Below are positions 7,598 through 16,017 of a stretch of 25,253 nucleotides of DNA, piece after piece. A program made the translations under genes and the position numbers. The DNA is from Nitriliruptoraceae bacterium (GTDB lineage: Bacteria; Actinomycetota; Nitriliruptoria; Nitriliruptorales; Nitriliruptoraceae). The notes under the pieces were generated by a model. The model saw nothing but the letters and a program-made list of their open reading frames with translations, was not told where the DNA came from and made no database searches. Location: positions 1 to 25,253 of the forward strand of contig PWEU01000247.1 in assembly GCA_003554005.1 (NCBI GenBank), read 5' to 3'. Every line of letters begins with the position of its first letter. The stretch's first letter is position 1.

Positions 7598-8540
7598 GGC
7601 GGTACCACGCGACGGTGCGTGACAGGCCGTCGACCAGCGAGGTCGTGGCCTCCCAGCCGAGCTCACGACGGGCCAGGCTGGTATCGGGGCAGCGGACCTC
7701 GGGGTCGTCCTCCGGCCGCTCGGCGTGGACGATGCCCGGGTATCGACCGACGGCGTCCATCACCGCCTCGGCGACGGCCAGCATGGTGACCTCGTGGTCG
7801 CTGCCCAGGTTGATCGGCCCCCTGACCCCGCGCCGCAGGACGCTCAGCATCCCCGCGATCAGATCGTCGACGTAGCACAACGACCGGGTCTGGGACCCGT
7901 CGCCGTGCAGGGTCAGGGGTTGCCCGGCCAGCGCCTGCCCGATGAACGTCGGTACCGCCCGGCCGTCGTCGGTGCGCATGCGCGGCCCGTAGGTGTTGAA
8001 GATCCTGACCACGTGGATCGGGATGCCATGGGTGCGGTGGTAGGCGAAGGTCAGGGCTTCGGCGAACCGCTTGGCCTCGTCGTACACCCCCCGCGGCCCG
8101 ATCGGATCGACGTTGCCCCGGTAGGACTCCGGCTGGGGGTGGACATCGGGGTCGCCGTACACCTCCGAGGTGGAGAACAGCAGGAACCCGGCGCCGGCGT
8201 CCTTGGCCAGGCCGAGAGCGTTGTGGGTGCCCAGCGAGCCGACCTTGAGCGTCTGGATGGGGAGCTTCAGGTAGTCGATCGGCGAGGCGGGGGAGGCAGC
8301 GTGGAGCACCAGGTCGACCGCGCCCTCGACGATGATGTGCTCGGTGACGTCGTGGCGTTGCAGGGTGAAGGCCGGCTCGTCGCGCAGGTGCGCGAGGTTG
8401 CGCAGGCTGCCGGTGATCAGGTTGTCGATGCCCACCACCTCAGCGCCCTCGGTCAGGAGCGCGTCGGTGAGGTGGGAGCCGAGGAAGCCGGCGGCGCCGG
8501 TGACCACGATCCGGGCGTCACTGAAGGCCGTCGGGGTCAC
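7587..8540 (-). CDS. NAD-dependent epimerase/dehydratase, UDP-xylose synthase (UDP-glucuronate decarboxylase)-like
   Basis: Extended short-chain dehydrogenase/reductase of 317 residues. The Rossmann motif GAAGFLG is at 15-21, and the catalytic Tyr153-x3-Lys157 lies in YDEAKR, with Ser/Thr123-125 in STSEVYGD. The segments LHAASPASPIDY and DPIGPRGVYDEAKR closely resemble UDP-glucuronate decarboxylases, which make UDP-xylose for surface polysaccharide. dTDP-glucose 4,6-dehydratase or another nucleotide-sugar enzyme remains possible. The GTG start (8540-8538) is preceded by GGGAGG 4 bases away; the longer open frame to 8654 lacks this support. The following gamma-glutamyltransferase gene overlaps its end. 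No glycosyltransferase genes lie nearby. Confidence 0.85.
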   Translation of the reverse strand: MTPTAFSDARIVVTGAAGFLGSHLTDALLTEGAEVVGIDNLITGSLRNLAHLRDEPAFTLQRHDVTEHIIVEGAVDLVLHAASPASPIDYLKLPIQTLKVGSLGTHNALGLAKDAGAGFLLFSTSEVYGDPDVHPQPESYRGNVDPIGPRGVYDEAKRFAEALTFAYHRTHGIPIHVVRIFNTYGPRMRTDDGRAVPTFIGQALAGQPLTLHGDGSQTRSLCYVDDLIAGMLSVLRRGVRGPINLGSDHEVTMLAVAEAVMDAVGRYPGIVHAERPEDDPEVRCPDTSLARRELGWEATTSLVDGLSRTVAWYRRAH

Positions 8541-8607
8541 CTCGCCTCCCTTCGACCGGTTGGCTGGCCGTGCGAGGGGCCAGCCTAACCGGGGCACTGC
8601 ACGCGGC

Positions 8608-9090
8608 TCAGACCGGCAGCAGCGCGGACCAGACCCGGACCAGGACGGTGACATGGAGCAGGGTCACGGCGCCGAGCGCCACCACGGGGACCACCAGCGC
8701 CGGACGCACCGCCGCCCGGCGCTCGGCGAGCCAGGCCAGCGCCACCACCAGCGCGATCGACCACACGGTGCGCAGGGCCAACCCCACGCCGTCGCCGTAG
8801 ACGTCCATCAACGCGGCGACCAGGGGGTTGCCCTCGACCGCGATCCCGGTGATCACCCACACGTAGGTCGCCACGGTGTCGAACACGATCATCGCGATGA
8901 GGAGCCGCCGGATCGGGGCCACCTGACGTCGGGTCGCGATGCTCTCGCCCAGCACCCACATCGCCACCACGGCGGCCAGCCATCGCCGACGTCGCCCGGG
9001 GTCGGCAGCGATCGCCCGGCGTTCGCGCTGCCACGCCCGCTCCACCCACCCCGGGCGTGCATCCAGCACCTGTTCGAGGTCGATCGTCAC
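8608..9090 (-). CDS. DUF5658-like multi-pass membrane protein
   Basis: A 160-residue membrane protein. A basic region (residues about 15-35) precedes a first hydrophobic segment, then come spans around FDTVATYVWVITG, a central one and a C-terminal pair. The combination of Asp-Thr in FDTVATY with GIAVEGNPLVAALM resembles DUF5658 proteins, whose function is unknown. The GTG start (9090-9088) has GAGGAG 8 bases upstream. The gene lies upstream of the epimerase, separated by 67 bases, and could share its transcript. The family assignment is from motif resemblance only. Confidence 0.72.
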   Translation of the reverse strand: MTIDLEQVLDARPGWVERAWQRERRAIAADPGRRRRWLAAVVAMWVLGESIATRRQVAPIRRLLIAMIVFDTVATYVWVITGIAVEGNPLVAALMDVYGDGVGLALRTVWSIALVVALAWLAERRAAVRPALVVPVVALGAVTLLHVTVLVRVWSALLPV

Positions 9091-9219
9091 CGGGCATCTC
9101 CTCGGGTGTCGGCCATCGCAGCGCACCTCGACAGCTTCGTCGCTCGTCGCCAGGTGTCCTCCCCACATCTGCGCCGTGGCCTACCCTACGTCCCCCCGCC
9201 CACCTCCATGGGGTGGCAC

Positions 9220-9293
9220 GGGCCCGTAGCTCAGCCTGGCAGAGCGCTGCCCTTGCATGGCAGAAGTCGTCGGTTCGAATCCGATCGGGTCCA
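9220..9293 (+). tRNA. tRNA-Ala (anticodon UGC)
   Basis: A complete cloverleaf can be drawn. The acceptor stem is GGGCCCG with CGGGTCC (one G-U pair). The D arm starts GCTC. The anticodon stem CTGCC/GGCAG (9247-9251 and 9259-9263) encloses loop CTTGCAT with anticodon TGC at 9254-9256. The T arm is GTCGG-TTCGAAT-CCGAT. Discriminator A is at 9293; the 3' CCA is not encoded, as CCC follows. A TACCCT at 9182-9187, about 33 bases upstream, could be the -10 element. The stop codon of the convergent CPBP protease gene is only 3 bases downstream. Confidence 0.95.
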
Positions 9294-9296
9294 CCC

Positions 9297-10337
9297 TCAC
9301 TCGCCATCACCCCTCGACAGCGCACACCCACACCTCTCCCCGTGGACGTGCGTGTCGACGGTGACGCGGGGCGCGGTCGCCGTCAGGTCGATGACCAGTA
9401 CGGGTTCGGTGCGTCGTGCGGTCGCTCTCGTGCCCGTCGCGTGCCCATCGCGTGTGGGCGACAGCCGGCCGGCGTCGTCATCCGGCAGCATCACCGTGCG
9501 TTCGACGTCGTCCGGCGGCGCGCGGTCGGCGTGGACGTCACCGTGGCCCGGCACCGGTTGGCGGGACGCGACGGCGCGGCTGATGCCCGCGACGGCGGCG
9601 AGCACCAGCGCCGCGATCGCCAGGGAGCGCGCCTGCGTCGAGACCAGGCCGGATTCAACGGGCAGGATCGTCAGGTTCGCCAGGGTGTGGAACACCGCGG
9701 CGGCGAGCACGGAACCGCCGCGCCACCCCACCCAGAACCACAACACGCCCATCGACGCGACCACGAGCAGGACCGGCGCGCCGGCGACGCGCGCCTGCTC
9801 GAGGTGACCGGGAAGGACGGTGAACACCACGGTCGAGAGCCCGAACGCGACCCAGATCGCCGTGGGCGTCCGCATCCCCAGCCGACGCGCGACGGCGATC
9901 ACGAGGACGGGCAGCGCCAGCCGGTAGACGAGCTCCTCGACCACCGAACCGATGACGATCCCGGCGAGCTCGCCGGGCCCATGGCCTGCCCAGCCCAGCG
10001 GGAGGGACACGCACCCGACACCGGCGGCCACGAGCCACCAGATCGGTCCGAACCGCACCGGCGGCGTCGCCCGCGTCCACAGCAGACCGAGCGCGGCGGT
10101 GGCGGTGGCCAGCGACAACGGGACCGAGCCGAGCCGTCCGAGCTCGGGGAGGCTCACCAGCCCCTCGTGGTCCAGCAGGGACGCGGCCTCGAGGGTGACG
10201 GTGATGACCGCCCACACGACCAGCGGCGGCCAGGCCCAGGACCGGACCGGGTCGACGAAGCTGAAGGTCTCCGCCGCCGCCGGACGACCCGGCAGCGTGG
10301 CCGGGCGGGTGAGGGTGGCGTGCCATCGGTCGTCCAT
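9297..10337 (-). CDS. CPBP-family intramembrane metalloprotease
   Basis: A 346-residue multi-pass membrane protein with the CPBP (CAAX protease/bacteriocin-processing) core. The glutamate pair and arginine are in VVEELVYR. The second motif is VVFTVLPGH, and the third, FHTLAN, supplies a further His and Asn. Seven or eight hydrophobic segments precede and surround these motifs. About 80 C-terminal residues are hydrophilic and end with HVHGERCGC, an extension whose Cys/His residues are unusual. The ATG at 10337 is chosen for its position before the first membrane segment; the ribosome-binding site is weak, and the frame is open further upstream across the operator-like region. The substrate is unknown. 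It is divergent from the aldo/keto reductase. Confidence 0.85.
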   Translation of the reverse strand: MDDRWHATLTRPATLPGRPAAAETFSFVDPVRSWAWPPLVVWAVITVTLEAASLLDHEGLVSLPELGRLGSVPLSLATATAALGLLWTRATPPVRFGPIWWLVAAGVGCVSLPLGWAGHGPGELAGIVIGSVVEELVYRLALPVLVIAVARRLGMRTPTAIWVAFGLSTVVFTVLPGHLEQARVAGAPVLLVVASMGVLWFWVGWRGGSVLAAAVFHTLANLTILPVESGLVSTQARSLAIAALVLAAVAGISRAVASRQPVPGHGDVHADRAPPDDVERTVMLPDDDAGRLSPTRDGHATGTRATARRTEPVLVIDLTATAPRVTVDTHVHGERCGCALSRGDGE

Positions 10338-10377
10338 CGGCGTCCCACACAACCGCTCCGCACCGCCCAGCACAAAG

Positions 10378-10415
10378 CTATGTGACTGCACGTAGCCAGA
10401 TAAGCACGCTACGTG
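10378..10415. promoter_or_regulatory. Operator-like palindrome between divergent genes
   Basis: CACGTAGC (10389-10396) and GCTACGTG (10408-10415) form a perfect inverted repeat with an 11-base spacer. GCTATGTG (10378-10385) is a one-mismatch direct copy of the right arm. The three copies lie between the CPBP protease and aldo/keto reductase starts, in a stretch richer in A+T than its surroundings. This fits a dimeric regulator binding site acting on one or both divergent genes. The regulator is not identified. Confidence 0.5.
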
Positions 10416-10527
10416 GTTTCGATGTGCTGCTGGCTGCCGGTGTGCGCCCCACCTCGGATCCGCCGCACTCGCGCTCCACACGCTCGCCGGGCACGATGCG
10501 GCTCCCACCAGGCACCCGGAGACCACC

Positions 10528-11460
10528 ATGGAGACCCGCCGCATCGGTGAGCTCGAGGTCTCGCTCGTCGGCCTCGGCTGCAACAACTTCGGCGGCCGCA
10601 TCGACGCCGGCCAGACCCAGCAGGTCGTGGACGCCGCCCTGGAGGCCGGCATCCCCCTCTTCGACACCGCCGACGTCTACGGCGGGCAGGGCGCGTCCGA
10701 GGAGCTCCTCGGCCGGGCCCTCGGCTCCCGCCGCGACCACACGATCATCGCCACCAAGTTCGGGATGGCGCTCGACGACCAGCGTCAGGGCGCGCATCCC
10801 GACCATGTGCGCCGCGCCTGTGAGGCCAGCCTGCGACGCCTCGGCGTCGATCACATCGACCTCTACCAGCTGCACCGTCCCGACCCCGAGGTCCCGATCG
10901 AGGAGACCCTCGGGGCGCTCGACGAGCTGGTCACCACGGGCAAGGTGCGCGAGATCGGCCACTCCAACCTCTCGGCCGCCCAGGCCGACGAGGCCGAGGC
11001 GGCCGCCCGTCAGGCCGGGACCGCGCGGTTCGTCTGCGCCCAGGACCATTGGAGCCTGCTGGCCCGCGACGTCGAGGACGGCATCATCGAGGCAGTGGAG
11101 CGTCACGGGCTGGCTGTGCTGCCCTTCTTCCCCCTGGCCTCTGGGCTCCTGACCGGCAAGTACACCGCGGACGCGGAGCAGGACCCGAGCTGGCGTCTCA
11201 ACCGGCTGGCCGAGGAGCGGCGCGCGTCGTTCATCGACGACCAGCGGGTCGCGACCGTGCGCGACCTCGAGGTCTTCGCCGGCGACGCGGGACGCAGCCT
11301 GCTGGAGCTCGCGATGTCCTGGCTGGCCTGCCAGGCGCCCGTGGCCTCGGTGATCGCCGGCGCCACCCGCCCCGAGCAGGTCCACGCCAACGTCCGCGCC
11401 GCGGGATGGCAGCTGACCGCCGACGAGCTCGTCGAGGTGGACCGGCTCACCGGCCGCTGA
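10528..11460 (+). CDS. Aldo/keto reductase
   Basis: NADPH-dependent oxidoreductase of the aldo/keto reductase superfamily, 310 residues, a normal length for the (alpha/beta)8 barrel. The catalytic tetrad is visible as Asp46 and Tyr51 in FDTADVYGG, Lys77 in IIATKFGM and His116 in DLYQLHRPDP. EIGHSNLSA is a further family signature. The C-terminal SVIAGATRPEQVHANVRA region binds cofactor. The ATG has GGAG 6 bases upstream. The substrate cannot be told; this branch resembles general aldehyde/ketone reductases. It is monocistronic or read with metY, since a hairpin covers its stop codon. Confidence 0.92.
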   Translation: METRRIGELEVSLVGLGCNNFGGRIDAGQTQQVVDAALEAGIPLFDTADVYGGQGASEELLGRALGSRRDHTIIATKFGMALDDQRQGAHPDHVRRACEASLRRLGVDHIDLYQLHRPDPEVPIEETLGALDELVTTGKVREIGHSNLSAAQADEAEAAARQAGTARFVCAQDHWSLLARDVEDGIIEAVERHGLAVLPFFPLASGLLTGKYTADAEQDPSWRLNRLAEERRASFIDDQRVATVRDLEVFAGDAGRSLLELAMSWLACQAPVASVIAGATRPEQVHANVRAAGWQLTADELVEVDRLTGR

Positions 11461-11475
11461 CGCGGCTGCGGCCGG
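11450..11475 (+). terminator. Hairpin over the aldo/keto reductase stop codon
   Basis: CCGGCCGC (11450-11457) pairs perfectly with GCGGCCGG (11468-11475) across a 10-base loop that contains the TGA stop. No T-run follows. It could act as a terminator between this gene and metY, as T-less hairpins are common in high-G+C actinobacteria. Confidence 0.45.
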
Positions 11476-11607
11476 CATCGGTTCGCACGGTTGTCACTAC
11501 GCTGCCACCTCGACGTCGCGTCGGGTCCTAGCGTCCGCCCGCGCCCGCTCCGGTCCCTGACCATCCCACCGGGTGCGCCCACCGACGCCGCACGCAGGAG
11601 TACGACC

Positions 11608-12915
11608 ATGACCACAGACCCCGCCGCCTGGTCCTTCGACACCCGGCAGATCCACGCGGGCGCCGCACCCGACCCCACCACCGGGTCCCGGGCCACGCCG
11701 ATCTACCAGACGACGTCCTACGTGCTCGGCGACACCGAGCGGGCGGCGAACCTGTTCGGCCTGGCCGAGTTCGGCAACATCTACACGCGCATCATGAACC
11801 CGACCACCGACGTGGTCGAGCAGCGCGTCGCGTCGCTCGAGGGCGGGGTCGCCGCGCTGGCGGTGGCCTCCGGTCAGGCGGCCGAGACCCTGGCCATCCT
11901 CAACCTCGCCGAGGCCGGCTCGCACATCGTGTCGTCGGCGTCGCTGTACGGCGGGACCTACAACCTGTTCCGCTACACCCTGCCCAAGCTCGGGATCGAG
12001 GTGTCCTTCGTCGAGGACCCGGACGACCCGGCGGCCTGGCGCGCGGCGGTGCAGCCCAACACCAAGGCGTTCTACGGCGAGTCGATCGGCAACCCGAAGG
12101 TCGACATCCTCGACATCGCCGCCGTCGCCGAGGTGGCCCACGACGTGGGCGTGCCGCTGATCGTGGACAACACCGTCGCCACCCCCTACCTGATCCGCCC
12201 GCTGGAGCACGGGGCCGACATCGTCGTCCACTCCGCGACCAAGTTCCTGGGCGGCCACGGCACGGCGATCGCCGGTGCGGTCGTGGACGGCGGGAGGTTC
12301 GACTTCGGCGCCCACGCCGACCGCTTCCCCGGCCTGACCACCCCCGACCCCTCGTACCACGGACTCAACTACTGGGAGGCGCTGGGCAACGAGGGCGCCG
12401 CCTACGCGATCAAGCTGCGGGTGCAGCTGCTGCGCGACCTCGGACCGGCGCTCAGCCCGCACAACGCCTTCCTGCTGCTGCAGGGCATCGAGACCCTCAG
12501 CCTGCGGATGGACCGACACGTCGCCAACACCCAGCGCATCGCCGAGTGGCTCGAGGGCCACGACGAGGTGGAGCGGGTGTGGTACGCCGGGCTGGCCTCC
12601 AGCCCCTGGCACGCCGCCCAGCAGCGCTACGCCCCGGCAGGTGCCGGTGCCATCGTGTCCTTCGAGCTCAGCGGTGGGGTCGACGCGGGCAAGCGCTTCG
12701 TCGACGGCGTGTCGCTGTTCAGCCACCTCGCCAACATCGGGGACGTGCGCAGCCTCATCATCCACCCGGCCTCCACGACCCACTCCCAGCTCACACCGGA
12801 GCAGCAGCTCAGCACCGGCGTGACCCCGGGACTCGTCCGGTTGTCGGTGGGGCTCGAGGGTGTCGACGACCTCATCGCCGACCTCGAGTCCGGGTTCGTG
12901 GCGGCGGGCGCGTGA
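11608..12915 (+). CDS. metY: O-acetylhomoserine (thiol)-lyase / sulfhydrylase
   Basis: PLP enzyme of the Cys/Met metabolism family, 435 residues. It would make homocysteine from an O-acylhomoserine and sulfide. The PLP lysine is Lys212 in HSATKFLGGHGT, and the cofactor-binding aspartate is in LIVDNTVATPYL. The length and the SFDTRQIHAG beginning with FGNIYTRIMNPT are characteristic of MetY rather than the shorter MetB/MetC. The ATG has AGGAG 7 bases upstream. metX begins 17 bases after its stop, so the pair forms a direct-sulfhydrylation operon. I looked at the 147-base leader for a methionine-type riboswitch and saw no convincing one. Confidence 0.95.
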   Translation: MTTDPAAWSFDTRQIHAGAAPDPTTGSRATPIYQTTSYVLGDTERAANLFGLAEFGNIYTRIMNPTTDVVEQRVASLEGGVAALAVASGQAAETLAILNLAEAGSHIVSSASLYGGTYNLFRYTLPKLGIEVSFVEDPDDPAAWRAAVQPNTKAFYGESIGNPKVDILDIAAVAEVAHDVGVPLIVDNTVATPYLIRPLEHGADIVVHSATKFLGGHGTAIAGAVVDGGRFDFGAHADRFPGLTTPDPSYHGLNYWEALGNEGAAYAIKLRVQLLRDLGPALSPHNAFLLLQGIETLSLRMDRHVANTQRIAEWLEGHDEVERVWYAGLASSPWHAAQQRYAPAGAGAIVSFELSGGVDAGKRFVDGVSLFSHLANIGDVRSLIIHPASTTHSQLTPEQQLSTGVTPGLVRLSVGLEGVDDLIADLESGFVAAGA

Positions 12916-12931
12916 TCACGGCTCCCACGCG

Positions 12932-14083
12932 GTGACGCTCCGACGCGCGACCGGGGCCTGGCGCGACGGCGACCCGATCGGGCGCCGTCACTTCGCCGAT
13001 GTCGGGGACGTCGCGCTGGAGTTCGGGGGGGTCGTCCCCGACGTGCGGATCGCCTACGAGACCTGGGGGCAGCTCAGTCGCGCCCGCGACAACGCGGTGC
13101 TGGTGCTGCACGCGCTGACCGGCGACAGCCACGTGGTCGGCGAGGTGGAGCCCGGCCATCCGACACCCGGGTGGTGGCAGGGGTTGATCGGCCCCGGCTG
13201 CCCGTTGGACACCGACCGCTGGTTCGTCGTGGCACCCAACCTCCTCGGGGGGTGCCAGGGATCGACCGGGCCGTCCTCCCTGGCTCCTGACGGCCGACCC
13301 TGGGCGTCACGCTTCCCCCGCATCACCATCCGGGACCAGGTGACCGCCGAGGTGGCGCTCACCGACCACCTCGGTATCGATGCTTGGGCGGCGGTGATCG
13401 GCGGGTCGATGGGCGGGATGCGGGTGCTCGAGTGGGGCGTGGCCGAACCCGACCGGGTGCGTGCGATCGCCCCCCTCGCGGTGTCCGCCACGGCGACCGC
13501 AGACCAGATCGCGCTGCAGTCGATCCAGATCCACGCCATCGAGGACGATCCGCACTACCTGGGCGGTGACTACCTGCTGGCGGCCCACGAGGATCCCTCC
13601 ACCCCGGGTCCGCACACCGGCCTGGCCCTGGCGCGGCGGCTCGCGCACTGGAGCTACCGCAGCCGGGAGGAGCTGGGCCTGCGGTTCGGCCGGACCCCCC
13701 AGGAGGGGGAGGATCCCATGGTCGGCGGGCGCTACGCCGTGGAGTCCTACCTGGACCACCACGGGCGCAAGCTGACGACCCGCTTCGACGCGGCGAGCTA
13801 CGTGGTCCTCGCCCGGGCGATGAACGATCACGACGTCGGACGGGGTCGGGGCGGGGTGTCCGCAGCGCTGTCGAGGGTGGACGCCGAGGTGCTGGTCGCA
13901 GGCGTGGACAGCGACCGGCTCTACCCGTTGCTGCAGCAGCACGCCCTGGCCCCCCAGCTGGGGGTCCCCGGCGACCGCGCTCACGTGATCCGCTCCCCCT
14001 ACGGCCACGACGGCTTCCTCATCGAGCTCCGGCAGGTCCAGGCGCTGGTGCGCGAGCTGCTCACCCGGGTCGCGCCGCGCTGA
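12932..14083 (+). CDS. metX: Homoserine O-acyltransferase
   Basis: Alpha/beta-hydrolase-fold acyltransferase of 383 residues that acylates homoserine before MetY acts. The nucleophile is Ser159 in GGSMGGM, with Asp328 (in DSDRLYP) and His359 (in YGHDGF) completing the triad. The GPGCPLDTD, NLLGGCQGSTGPSS and FPRITIRD segments are standard MetX signatures. Acetyl versus succinyl use cannot be settled by reading. I start at GTG 12932, 17 bases after metY; no strong ribosome-binding site is seen, so coupling to metY is likely. The frame is open upstream inside metY. The stop codon forms part of the inverted repeat described separately. Confidence 0.94.
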   Translation: MTLRRATGAWRDGDPIGRRHFADVGDVALEFGGVVPDVRIAYETWGQLSRARDNAVLVLHALTGDSHVVGEVEPGHPTPGWWQGLIGPGCPLDTDRWFVVAPNLLGGCQGSTGPSSLAPDGRPWASRFPRITIRDQVTAEVALTDHLGIDAWAAVIGGSMGGMRVLEWGVAEPDRVRAIAPLAVSATATADQIALQSIQIHAIEDDPHYLGGDYLLAAHEDPSTPGPHTGLALARRLAHWSYRSREELGLRFGRTPQEGEDPMVGGRYAVESYLDHHGRKLTTRFDAASYVVLARAMNDHDVGRGRGGVSAALSRVDAEVLVAGVDSDRLYPLLQQHALAPQLGVPGDRAHVIRSPYGHDGFLIELRQVQALVRELLTRVAPR

Positions 14084-14160
14084 TCGGTGGCTGCTCGGTG
14101 GCTGCTCGGTGGCTGCTCGGGGGTTGCTCGGTGGCTGCTCGGTCGCGGCCCGATCAGCGC
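14077..14160. repeat. Inverted repeat enclosing five 11-bp tandem repeats between convergent genes
   Basis: GCGCTGATCGG (14077-14087) and CCGATCAGCGC (14150-14160) are a perfect 11-bp inverted repeat. The left arm holds the TGA of metX and the right arm holds the TGA of the convergent DapA-family gene. Between them are five tandem 11-mers, GGTGGCTGCTC, at 14086-14140; the fourth (14119-14129) has two changes. The arms could act as a bidirectional terminator in mRNA from either side. The tandem repeats are likely variable in copy number. Confidence 0.75.
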
Positions 14161-15161
14161 AGCAACGCGGTCCGCACGTGGTCGAGCCGGTTGCCCGGCA
14201 CCGACGCCAGCGGTGGGGTGCACCACCGTTCGCGGATGATGCCGTCGAGCTGCAGGGCAGCCTTCAGCACCGCCGGTACCGATGCGCCGACGGCGCCGAT
14301 CCCGGCGGTGAGACGCGTCAAGCCCGCCTGGAGCCGTGCCACCTCGCCGTCCCCACCGGTCCCGACCTGGGTGCCTTCGTCGGCCCGCTCGCCAACGCCA
14401 CCGCGATGCGGGCCATCGACCTGCGGGCCATCGCCCGAGGCGGCCGCCGCGTGCAGCGCGACGATCTGGCGCAGGCGCACGTTGGCGACCGCGGTGATCG
14501 ACCCGTCGACCCCGGCCGCCAGCGCCGCGGCCAGCGTCGGCGCGTGGCCGGTGAGCACCGCGAAACCATCGACGCCTGCGGCGACGTCGACGAAGGCCGC
14601 CCGGCGGTCAGCGTCGGGTGAGGAGTCCTTCATCCCGATGACGCGCTCGTGCGCAGCGATGCGACGGACCGCGTCGGGGGTCAGAGGGGAGCCGGTCAGC
14701 TGGGGGATGGGGTAGGCGAGGGTCGGCACAGCCGCACGCTCCGCGACCGCGAGGTGGAGGTCGGCGACCTCGTCGGGGGTGAGGGGTTGCAGCGGCGGCG
14801 GGAGCACCAGCACCGCGTCGGCACCCGCCACCCCCAGGCGGGTGACGTCGGCGTGGAGAGCGGGAAGGCTCGACCCGGAGGCGCCGGCGAGCAGCAGCGG
14901 AGCATCATCGATGCCGAGGTCGGTGATGGCGGCGCGGGCCAGGGCCGTGAGCTCCTCGCGCTGCTCGGGCTCCAGGAGGCTCCCCTCGCCCGTGGTCCCG
15001 GCCACCAACACACCGCTGGCACCGTCGGCGACGGCGCGGCGCACCAGGTCGCCGATCCCGCCCGGGTCCAGGGTGGTCGGGTCGTTGAGCGGGGTCACGA
15101 GCGCTGGGAGAGCGCCGGCAAGGTCGACAGGCGCGGCACCGGGTGCGGTAGCGACGGTCAC
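14154..15161 (-). CDS. Dihydrodipicolinate synthase (DapA)-family lyase/aldolase
   Basis: A 335-residue class I aldolase-like protein of the DapA/N-acetylneuraminate lyase family. The Schiff-base lysine is Lys178 in GMKDSS and the catalytic tyrosine is Tyr150 in LAYPIP. GTTGEGS at 55-61 matches the family's substrate carboxylate-binding loop. It may not be the lysine-pathway DapA: the gene has no lysine-pathway neighbours, and the second tyrosine motif of true DapA is not evident. A Gly-rich stretch of roughly 25-30 residues (about 240-270) lies between the ALHAAAASGDG helix and the VARLQAGL helix and looks like an insertion. The GTG at 15161 is chosen because GGAG lies 5 bases upstream. It is divergent from the alpha/beta hydrolase with 31 bases between. 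Confidence 0.8.
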   Translation of the reverse strand: MTVATAPGAAPVDLAGALPALVTPLNDPTTLDPGGIGDLVRRAVADGASGVLVAGTTGEGSLLEPEQREELTALARAAITDLGIDDAPLLLAGASGSSLPALHADVTRLGVAGADAVLVLPPPLQPLTPDEVADLHLAVAERAAVPTLAYPIPQLTGSPLTPDAVRRIAAHERVIGMKDSSPDADRRAAFVDVAAGVDGFAVLTGHAPTLAAALAAGVDGSITAVANVRLRQIVALHAAAASGDGPQVDGPHRGGVGERADEGTQVGTGGDGEVARLQAGLTRLTAGIGAVGASVPAVLKAALQLDGIIRERWCTPPLASVPGNRLDHVRTALLR

Positions 15162-15192
15162 GTCAACTCCGATGATGGGTAGCGTCACCAGC

Positions 15193-16017
15193 ATGCTGCG
15201 CTGGTTGTTGCTGAGGGTCTACCGCATCCCGCCGACGTCGACGAACCCGACGCCGGCCGACCTGGGTATCGCGGCCGAGGACGTCGAGCTCACCGCCGCC
15301 GACGGCACCTGCCTCAGGGGCTGGTTCCTCCCGGGTCCGGCGGCGGCGGCCGGCGCCCGGTCGCTACCCGCGGTCGTCGTGCTGCACGGGTGGGGCAGCG
15401 CCGCCACCGATCTCCTGCCGGCGGCACCGGAGCTGCTGGCCGCTGGGCTCCCGCTGCTCTACCTCGACGCCCGCGGGCACGGACGCAGCGACCCCGTGGA
15501 CTTCATGTCCATGCCACGGTTCGCCGAGGACCTCGACACCGCGGTCGAGTGGCTCCGACGCCACCGGCGGATCGACCCGGACCGGATCGGCATCGTCGGT
15601 CACTCGGTGGGGGCCGGCGCCTGCCTGCTCGCCGCCTCGCGGGACCCGCGCATCGCCGCTGTCGTCGCCATCGCCGCGATGGCCCACCCGGCGGAGCTGA
15701 TCCGCTCCTCCCGCGGGCTGCGGCCCGCTCCGAGGCCCGTCACGACCCGGGTCCTCACCACCATCGAGGACACGATCGGTCACCGCTTCGACGCCTTCGC
15801 GCCGATCAACACCATCGCCCGGATCGCGGCCCCGGTGGTCGTGGTGCACGGGACCGCCGACACGACGGTGCCGCCCCGCGACGCGGCCCGGCTGGTCGAC
15901 GCAGCCGGACCGACCGCCCGGCTGCGTCTCGTGCCCGGCGCCGGCCACCGCTCGGTGACACCCTTCCTGCCGCTGGTCGGCGAACTCGGCAGGTTCCTGC
16001 GCCGCGTCCTGGCCTGA
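15193..16017 (+). CDS. Alpha/beta hydrolase
   Basis: A 274-residue serine hydrolase with a complete triad: Ser138 in the nucleophile elbow GHSVGAG, Asp223 in HGTADTTVP and His252 in GAGHRSV. The oxyanion region is VLHGWGSA (about 64-71). An N-terminal hydrophobic stretch is short and not a clear signal peptide. The layout resembles the serine aminopeptidase/esterase branch; the substrate is unknown. The ATG at 15193 is preceded by only a weak purine stretch (GGGTAG). The acyltransferase follows after a 266-base spacer full of repeats. Confidence 0.88.
   Translation: MLRWLLLRVYRIPPTSTNPTPADLGIAAEDVELTAADGTCLRGWFLPGPAAAAGARSLPAVVVLHGWGSAATDLLPAAPELLAAGLPLLYLDARGHGRSDPVDFMSMPRFAEDLDTAVEWLRRHRRIDPDRIGIVGHSVGAGACLLAASRDPRIAAVVAIAAMAHPAELIRSSRGLRPAPRPVTTRVLTTIEDTIGHRFDAFAPINTIARIAAPVVVVHGTADTTVPPRDAARLVDAAGPTARLRLVPGAGHRSVTPFLPLVGELGRFLRRVLA

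Noticed and set aside
11476..11607. SAM or other methionine riboswitch before metY
   Set aside because: No conserved core or multi-stem junction could be recognised by eye; a covariance-model search (Infernal with Rfam SAM families) would decide.
14086..14140. Minisatellite-type CRISPR-like array
   Set aside because: The 11-bp units are contiguous with no spacers.
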